NCBI GenBank assembly: GCA_025358455.1
Contig: JANYJP010000024.1
Location: forward strand, 1 to 39,814
DNA length: 39,814 nucleotides
Reading direction: 5' to 3'
Origin: Bacteroidales bacterium
GTDB taxonomy: Bacteria > Bacteroidota > Bacteroidia > Bacteroidales > VadinHA17
Positions 33,837 through 39,814 of this stretch are shown here, piece after piece. Position 1 is the stretch's first letter, and every line of letters begins with the position of its first letter. The position numbers were made by a program, and so were the translations under genes. The notes beneath the pieces are model-generated. The model was not told the DNA's origin, ran no database searches, and saw only the letters and a list, made by a program, of their open reading frames with translations.

Positions 33837-35921
33837 ATGAATAAGAAAAATCCGGATGACTCTGTTCGTGAAGAACAATCCGAAGCAAATGAAATTGCTT
33901 CAGGAACTGAGGATGCCATACAAGCGGAAAACGCGCAAAAACACGACAACCCTGCCACTGCTGAAAAGCCTGACGAGAAACCAGAAGATGTCATTGGAAA
34001 GATAGAAGCAGAGCCAGATGAAGTTGTTTTAGAAGAGAAGGTCAAAGAAGAAATTAATTCAGAAAAGGAACCTGAACCTGAACCTGAATCTGAATCTGAA
34101 TCTGAATCTGAATCTGAATCTGAATCTGAATCTGAATCTGAACCTGAAGCCGAATCGGAAACGGAACATGAGTTTTTGAATATCGAACTCCCGCAGGTCG
34201 ATTATTCAGGATATTCTAAGCATGAGCTTGTTGAGACGCTTAGTCTTATTATTGAAAACCGTCCGACTGCAGAAATCAGAGATGATGTGGACCGGATCAA
34301 AATACTTTTCTACAAAAAACTTAAACTTGAAACAGAGGAGCGAAAAAATAAATTTCTCGAAGATGGCGGGAAAATTGAAGATTACAGAGTCTGGATTGAT
34401 CCGGAAGATGCAAAGGTAAAACACCTGCTCGACAAGTACAAAGAGAAAAAGACTGATTATAATAAAATCCAGGAAGCAGAGAAATATGAGAATCTTAAGA
34501 AAAAGTATGATATAATTGATAAAATAAAAGAACTCGTTAACAGGGAAGAGTCGATCAATAAAACGTTTCATGATTTCAGATCGCTTCAAAATGATTGGCA
34601 TGCAGCGGGTATTGTTCCACAGATTGCATTAAAGGATCTATGGGAAAATTATCATCATTATGTTGAAATTTTCTATGATTATATTAAGATTAATAAAGAG
34701 TTACGGGATCTTGACCTGAAAAAGAACCTTGAATCAAAGGTTCTTTTATGTGAGAAAGCTGAGGAGCTTTTACTTGAACCAAATCCGGTAAATGCATTCA
34801 GGTCATTACAGGACTTTCATAATCAATGGCGTGAGATTGGGCCCGTTCCACAGGAATCGAAAAATGATATATGGGAAAGATTTAAAGAAGCCACCTCACA
34901 GATAAATAAACGGCATCACGAATATTTTGAAAAACAGAAGGATGACCAACGTAAAAACCTTGATGCCAAGATTTCTTTGTGCGAAGAGGTAGAAGCAATC
35001 AATTTACTTGAGATGAAAAATTTCAAGGAATTTGATGAAAGAGCAGGAAAAGTTGTTGAGTTGCAGAAGATGTGGCGAACTATAGGTTTTGCTCCTAAAA
35101 AGCAAAATAATAAGGTCTACCAGAGATTCCGCGATGCATGTGATGCCTTCTTTGAAAAGAAAAGAGGTTTTTATGCTGATAATAAAGAGATCCAACAGAC
35201 TAATCTGCAGTTAAAGACCGAGTTATGTATGCAGGCAGAAGCGCTTCAGGAAAGCACAGATTGGAAGGCCACCTCAGATGCGTTGATCAAACTTCAGAGA
35301 GAATGGAAAGATATAGGTCCTGTCCCCCGGAAACAATCCGAAAGATGCTGGAAGAGATTCCGAAAAGCCTGTGATTACTTTTTTAATAAGAAGGCAGAAT
35401 ATTTTGCACAACTCGATACATCGTACGAAGACAATCTTAAAGCTAAGCTTGACATAATTCAGGAACTTGAGAAATTTGAACCTGGAAGCGATGTTCAGTC
35501 TGCCTTTGATCGTTTAAAAGAACTTCAGAGAAAATGGACCGATATTGGATTCGTGCCATTTAATATGAAGGATGAAATCACTAATAAATACAGGGATGCA
35601 CTTAATAAGGAATTCGATAAGCTGAAAATCGGTGATGATGATAAGAGTATCCTTAAGTACAGAACAAAACTTGACAATCTTAAGGCAAATCCAAAAGCTT
35701 CCAGAAAAGTCCGTAATGAGAGGGATAAATTCTTTACCAAGATAAAACAACTTGAAGGTGATATTATCTTGTGGGAGAATAATATCGGGTTCTTTGCGAA
35801 ATCAAAAAATGCTGATACAATGATCAAAGAAGTAGAAGAAAAAATTGATAGCGCAAAAAAACTGATTAAAACACTGGAAGAAAAGGTTAAGATGATAGAC
35901 CAGTCAGGTCTTGATGATTAA
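33837..35921 (+). CDS. DUF349 repeat protein with acidic low-complexity N-terminus
   Basis: 694 residues. Residues 1-~115 are acidic and disordered, including a Glu-Pro/Glu-Ser run. The rest is helical with at least five DUF349 repeats, each like LQREWKDIGPVPRKQSERCW followed by KRFRKACDYFF. The role of DUF349 proteins is not settled. The start is ATG 33837; an in-frame TTG at 33831 is less likely. It is upstream of pyrG on the same strand (41-base gap). Confidence 0.9.
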   Translation: MNKKNPDDSVREEQSEANEIASGTEDAIQAENAQKHDNPATAEKPDEKPEDVIGKIEAEPDEVVLEEKVKEEINSEKEPEPEPESESESESESESESESESEPEAESETEHEFLNIELPQVDYSGYSKHELVETLSLIIENRPTAEIRDDVDRIKILFYKKLKLETEERKNKFLEDGGKIEDYRVWIDPEDAKVKHLLDKYKEKKTDYNKIQEAEKYENLKKKYDIIDKIKELVNREESINKTFHDFRSLQNDWHAAGIVPQIALKDLWENYHHYVEIFYDYIKINKELRDLDLKKNLESKVLLCEKAEELLLEPNPVNAFRSLQDFHNQWREIGPVPQESKNDIWERFKEATSQINKRHHEYFEKQKDDQRKNLDAKISLCEEVEAINLLEMKNFKEFDERAGKVVELQKMWRTIGFAPKKQNNKVYQRFRDACDAFFEKKRGFYADNKEIQQTNLQLKTELCMQAEALQESTDWKATSDALIKLQREWKDIGPVPRKQSERCWKRFRKACDYFFNKKAEYFAQLDTSYEDNLKAKLDIIQELEKFEPGSDVQSAFDRLKELQRKWTDIGFVPFNMKDEITNKYRDALNKEFDKLKIGDDDKSILKYRTKLDNLKANPKASRKVRNERDKFFTKIKQLEGDIILWENNIGFFAKSKNADTMIKEVEEKIDSAKKLIKTLEEKVKMIDQSGLDD
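34068..34145 (+). repeat. In-frame hexanucleotide microsatellite
   Basis: Three GAACCT units (34068-34085), nine identical GAATCT units (34086-34139) and another GAACCT, encoding Glu-Pro then nine Glu-Ser dipeptides. Perfect short repeats like this change length by slippage. Because the unit is six bases, length changes keep the frame. Confidence 0.9.
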
Positions 35922-35944
35922 TAAGAATGAGATCAGATAGTTAA

Positions 35945-37564
<1,620 letters not shown>

Positions 37565-37568
37565 GATA

Positions 37569-37590
37569 GAGAGGCAATATACTGCCTCTC
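37569..37590 (+). terminator. Hairpin after pyrG
   Basis: GAGAGGCA (37569-37576) and TGCCTCTC (37583-37590), 8 bp perfect with a 6-base loop. It is followed by an A-run and not a T-run, so it may be only a weak terminator of pyrG. Confidence 0.45.
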
Positions 37591-37647
37591 ATCAAAAAAA
37601 ATCAGTCTAATCAATTTTATACAAACAATTTAAATCAACCATAAATA

Positions 37648-39630
37648 ATGGATAGAAATACAATAACGGGACTTATTCTGATCTTTGTAATTTTCATTGG
37701 TTTCAGCGTATTTAACAATAGCCGTTTAAATAAAGCTTATGAGAACGCTGTTACTGTTGCGGAAGCCAGTTATAACAGGGGAGAATTTGAGGCGGCCCGG
37801 TCAGAATATGTCAATGCCCTGAGATTAAAGCCAAATAAACCGGAAGTAATAGCTAAATTAAATGAATTAAATCAGAAATTAGGAGTTGTTTCAGGAACTC
37901 AAAAGGCAGATTCTGCTGCTTCCTTAAAGTCTGACACCACACCGGCTTTATCATCACCTGCTTTGGCAGGTAGTTCCGGCACTCAGGCAGATATTAATAT
38001 GTACGGGGCTTTTTCAAAGGCAGCAGTTGGTGAAAATCAGTTTATTACTCTTGAGAATAACAAGGTCGAGCTTAAAATCTCACTCAAAGGAGGAAAAGTT
38101 TATTCGGCCCGGTTAAAAGACTATAAAACTTTTGATGGACAACCATTAATTTTATTTTCAGGTGATTCGACGGTTTTTGGTTTTAATTTTTTTACTGCTG
38201 ACAATAAGGCTGTACAGACGAATAACCTGTACTTCACGCCTGTTTCAGACCAGAAATTAATTGTTGTAGGTTCTGTACAACAAAGCGTTAGCCTTAGGTT
38301 AATGGCAGCGGATGATAAATATATTGAATATAAATATACTCTTGCACCAGATAAGTACATGCTCGACTTTAATGTTACTTTCAATTCAATGGAGGGAGTT
38401 ATTGCAGCAAATCAAAACAGTCTGACCCTCGACTGGAAAATGTACATTCCACAACAGGAAAAAGGTCGGCAAAATGAGGAGAATTATTCTGATATTACCT
38501 ATAAATATTATCAGGATGATGTTACTTATTTAAAACCAAGGCAGAGTAAGGAAGTAGAAAAAACAGATATTACAACTAAACTCAGCTGGATTGCATTTCA
38601 GGATCAGTTTTTTTCCTCTGTTATATTATCAAACGATTTCTTCTTAAATGGGTCGATATCTTCAACACGTACCTTAACATCCAAAAAGTATTTAAGGTAT
38701 AATACATCTGAGGTCGGGGTAGCTTACAATCCATCTTCTTCCAATGCTATCAGCATGAAGTTGTACTATGGACCAAACAGTTTCAATGTACTTAAAAAAG
38801 AAGGGCTTCAGCTTGAAAAGTTGGTTTTTCTTGGAAAGAATATCATTGGCTGGATAAACAGATTTGCAATTATTCCGGTATTTAACTGGCTTAATAATTT
38901 CATTGGGAATTATGGGATAATTATTCTTATTCTTACAATACTCATCAAAATTGTTTTGTTCCCTCTCACTTTTAAATCATATCAGTCAACTGCCAAGATG
39001 CAGGTACTAAAGCCTATGGTAGAGGAACTTGGAAAGAAATTTCCAAAGAAGGAAGATGCAATGAAAAAGCAGCAGGCTACTATGGATCTATACAAGAGAG
39101 CAGGGGTGAACCCAATGGGGGGTTGTCTTCCAATGCTACTTCAGATGCCTATCCTCTTTGCTATGTTCCGGTTTTTCCCGGTATCAATTGAATTAAGACA
39201 GGAGCATTTCCTATGGGCTACTGACCTTTCAACCTATGATTCAATACTATCGCTTCCTTTTACAATTCCTATGTATGGGAGCCATGTAAGTCTTTTTACC
39301 CTGCTTATGACGGCATCTACATTACTTACGATGAAAATGACCGGTTCTTCACCAGGATCTGACCAGCCCGGTATGAAGGTGATGATGTATATGATGCCTG
39401 TAATGTTCATGCTGATCCTGAATAATTTTTCATCAGGTCTGACATATTATTATTTTCTTGCCAATATTCTAACCTATTTACAGAATATTATCTCGAAGCG
39501 GTTTATTAATGCCGATGCAGTTCTGGCTACACTTGCTGAGAATAAAAAGAAACCGCTTAAAAAATCGAAATGGCAGCAAAGGCTTGAATCTGCTGCCAAA
39601 CAAAGGGGAATCAACCCTCCAAAAAAATAG
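37648..39630 (+). CDS. yidC: Membrane protein insertase YidC
   Basis: Inserts proteins into the inner membrane, alone or with Sec. N-terminal signal-anchor (TITGLILIFVIFIGFSVF), the periplasmic P1 beta-domain ~120-370 and five C-terminal helices including ILILTILIKIVLFPLTFKSY and NPMGGCLPMLLQMPILFAMF. 660 residues. Between the signal-anchor and P1 (~31-75) is a TPR-like pair of helices, AEASYNRGEFEAARSEYVNA then LRLKPNKPEVIAKLNELN, which is not usual for YidC. A strong terminator follows, then a group II intron. Confidence 0.96.
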   Translation: MDRNTITGLILIFVIFIGFSVFNNSRLNKAYENAVTVAEASYNRGEFEAARSEYVNALRLKPNKPEVIAKLNELNQKLGVVSGTQKADSAASLKSDTTPALSSPALAGSSGTQADINMYGAFSKAAVGENQFITLENNKVELKISLKGGKVYSARLKDYKTFDGQPLILFSGDSTVFGFNFFTADNKAVQTNNLYFTPVSDQKLIVVGSVQQSVSLRLMAADDKYIEYKYTLAPDKYMLDFNVTFNSMEGVIAANQNSLTLDWKMYIPQQEKGRQNEENYSDITYKYYQDDVTYLKPRQSKEVEKTDITTKLSWIAFQDQFFSSVILSNDFFLNGSISSTRTLTSKKYLRYNTSEVGVAYNPSSSNAISMKLYYGPNSFNVLKKEGLQLEKLVFLGKNIIGWINRFAIIPVFNWLNNFIGNYGIIILILTILIKIVLFPLTFKSYQSTAKMQVLKPMVEELGKKFPKKEDAMKKQQATMDLYKRAGVNPMGGCLPMLLQMPILFAMFRFFPVSIELRQEHFLWATDLSTYDSILSLPFTIPMYGSHVSLFTLLMTASTLLTMKMTGSSPGSDQPGMKVMMYMMPVMFMLILNNFSSGLTYYYFLANILTYLQNIISKRFINADAVLATLAENKKKPLKKSKWQQRLESAAKQRGINPPKK

Positions 39631-39651
39631 TTAAATAATTCCCTGTATATT

Positions 39652-39683
39652 AAAAGGTATTGCACGCGCAGTACCTTTTTTTA
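39652..39683 (+). terminator. Intrinsic terminator of yidC, target site of the intron
   Basis: A 12-bp stem (AAAAGGTATTGC with GCAGTACCTTTT, one G-U pair) and loop ACGC, followed by a T-run. The group II intron begins two bases after it. Confidence 0.85.
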
Positions 39684-39684
39684 T

Positions 39685-39814
39685 GTGCGCCCGGCATGGG
39701 CGATGACTATAGGGTGAGAGTCCCGAACGCGCCTTGACAGTAGGAAGCGTTAGCCAAAGGCAAGGGTGTCCATCGTGAGGTGGAATCTGAAGGAAGCCGG
39801 AGGCAAAATCCCGG
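39685..39814 (+). mobile_element. Group IIC intron, 5' end (truncated by the window)
   Basis: Starts GTGCGCCCGGCATGGG, the 5' consensus of bacterial group II introns. Domain I landmarks then follow in order: CTATAGGGTGAGAGTCCCGA, AAGGCAAGGGTGTCC, GAGGTGGAATCTGAAGGAAG and CCGGAGGCAAA. These match my memory of the Oceanobacillus group IIC ribozyme closely. Placement right after an intrinsic terminator is the known IIC insertion preference. The reverse transcriptase/maturase, if present, lies beyond the window. Confidence 0.88.

Noticed and set aside
34206-34601. Minus-strand 131-residue frame
   Set aside because: Opposite the DUF349 gene; a hydrophobic shadow of its Lys/Glu-rich helices.

Overview
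The window reads as chromosomal DNA from an anaerobic-type Bacteroidetes/Bacteroidales-like bacterium. Supporting signs are the AT-rich composition, the Bacteroidetes -7 promoter motif (TAnnTTTG) in front of several genes, a tyrosine recombinase of the Bacteroidetes type, a PorE-like type IX secretion protein, PAS-rich hybrid kinases, FecR-like anti-sigma architecture and DUF349. I cannot place it to genus.

Layout. (1) 1-1424 is the right end of an integrative element: an integrase gene beside the 3' half of a tRNA-Val(UAC) gene, with the native tRNA terminator just outside. The element body lies to the left of the window. (2) 1425-2325 is a gene-free, repeat-rich stretch. (3) 2326-3087 encodes an exported one-Cys peroxiredoxin. 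(4) 3403-14208 is a run of minus-strand signalling genes: three large PAS-rich histidine kinases, a REC-PAS protein, an Rcp1-like response regulator and a truncated PAS gene. (5) 14209-14766 is a second repeat stretch, with a perfect 18-bp-arm palindrome and a 153-bp tandem duplication. (6) 14767-23689 is mostly housekeeping and envelope: pyrBI, yigZ, a GroES-like protein with an orphan receiver, a NamZ-type muramidase, a 5'-nucleotidase lipoprotein, queE and a PorE-like OmpA protein. (7) 23773-33351 is the most interesting part. It holds a degenerate kinase, a TPR anti-sigma factor, a 44-residue double-glycine leader peptide gene, an exported TPR-CHAT protease with a C-terminal membrane anchor, an ECF-type sigma factor, a C39-peptidase ABC exporter and its HlyD adaptor. 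(8) 33359-39630 is conserved core: a small membrane protein, a DUF349 protein with a hexanucleotide microsatellite, CTP synthase and YidC. (9) 39685-39814 is the 5' end of a group IIC intron inserted directly after the yidC terminator, cut by the window edge.

How the genes may work together. The peptide, the C39 exporter and HlyD form a plausible make, cleave and export line. The sigma factor and the TPR anti-sigma factor form a plausible trans-envelope switch. The periplasm-facing CHAT protease sits between them and could link the two, for example by cutting the anti-sigma ectodomain. That link is inference from gene order and topology. The sequence directly shows the domains, the catalytic residues and the leader motif.
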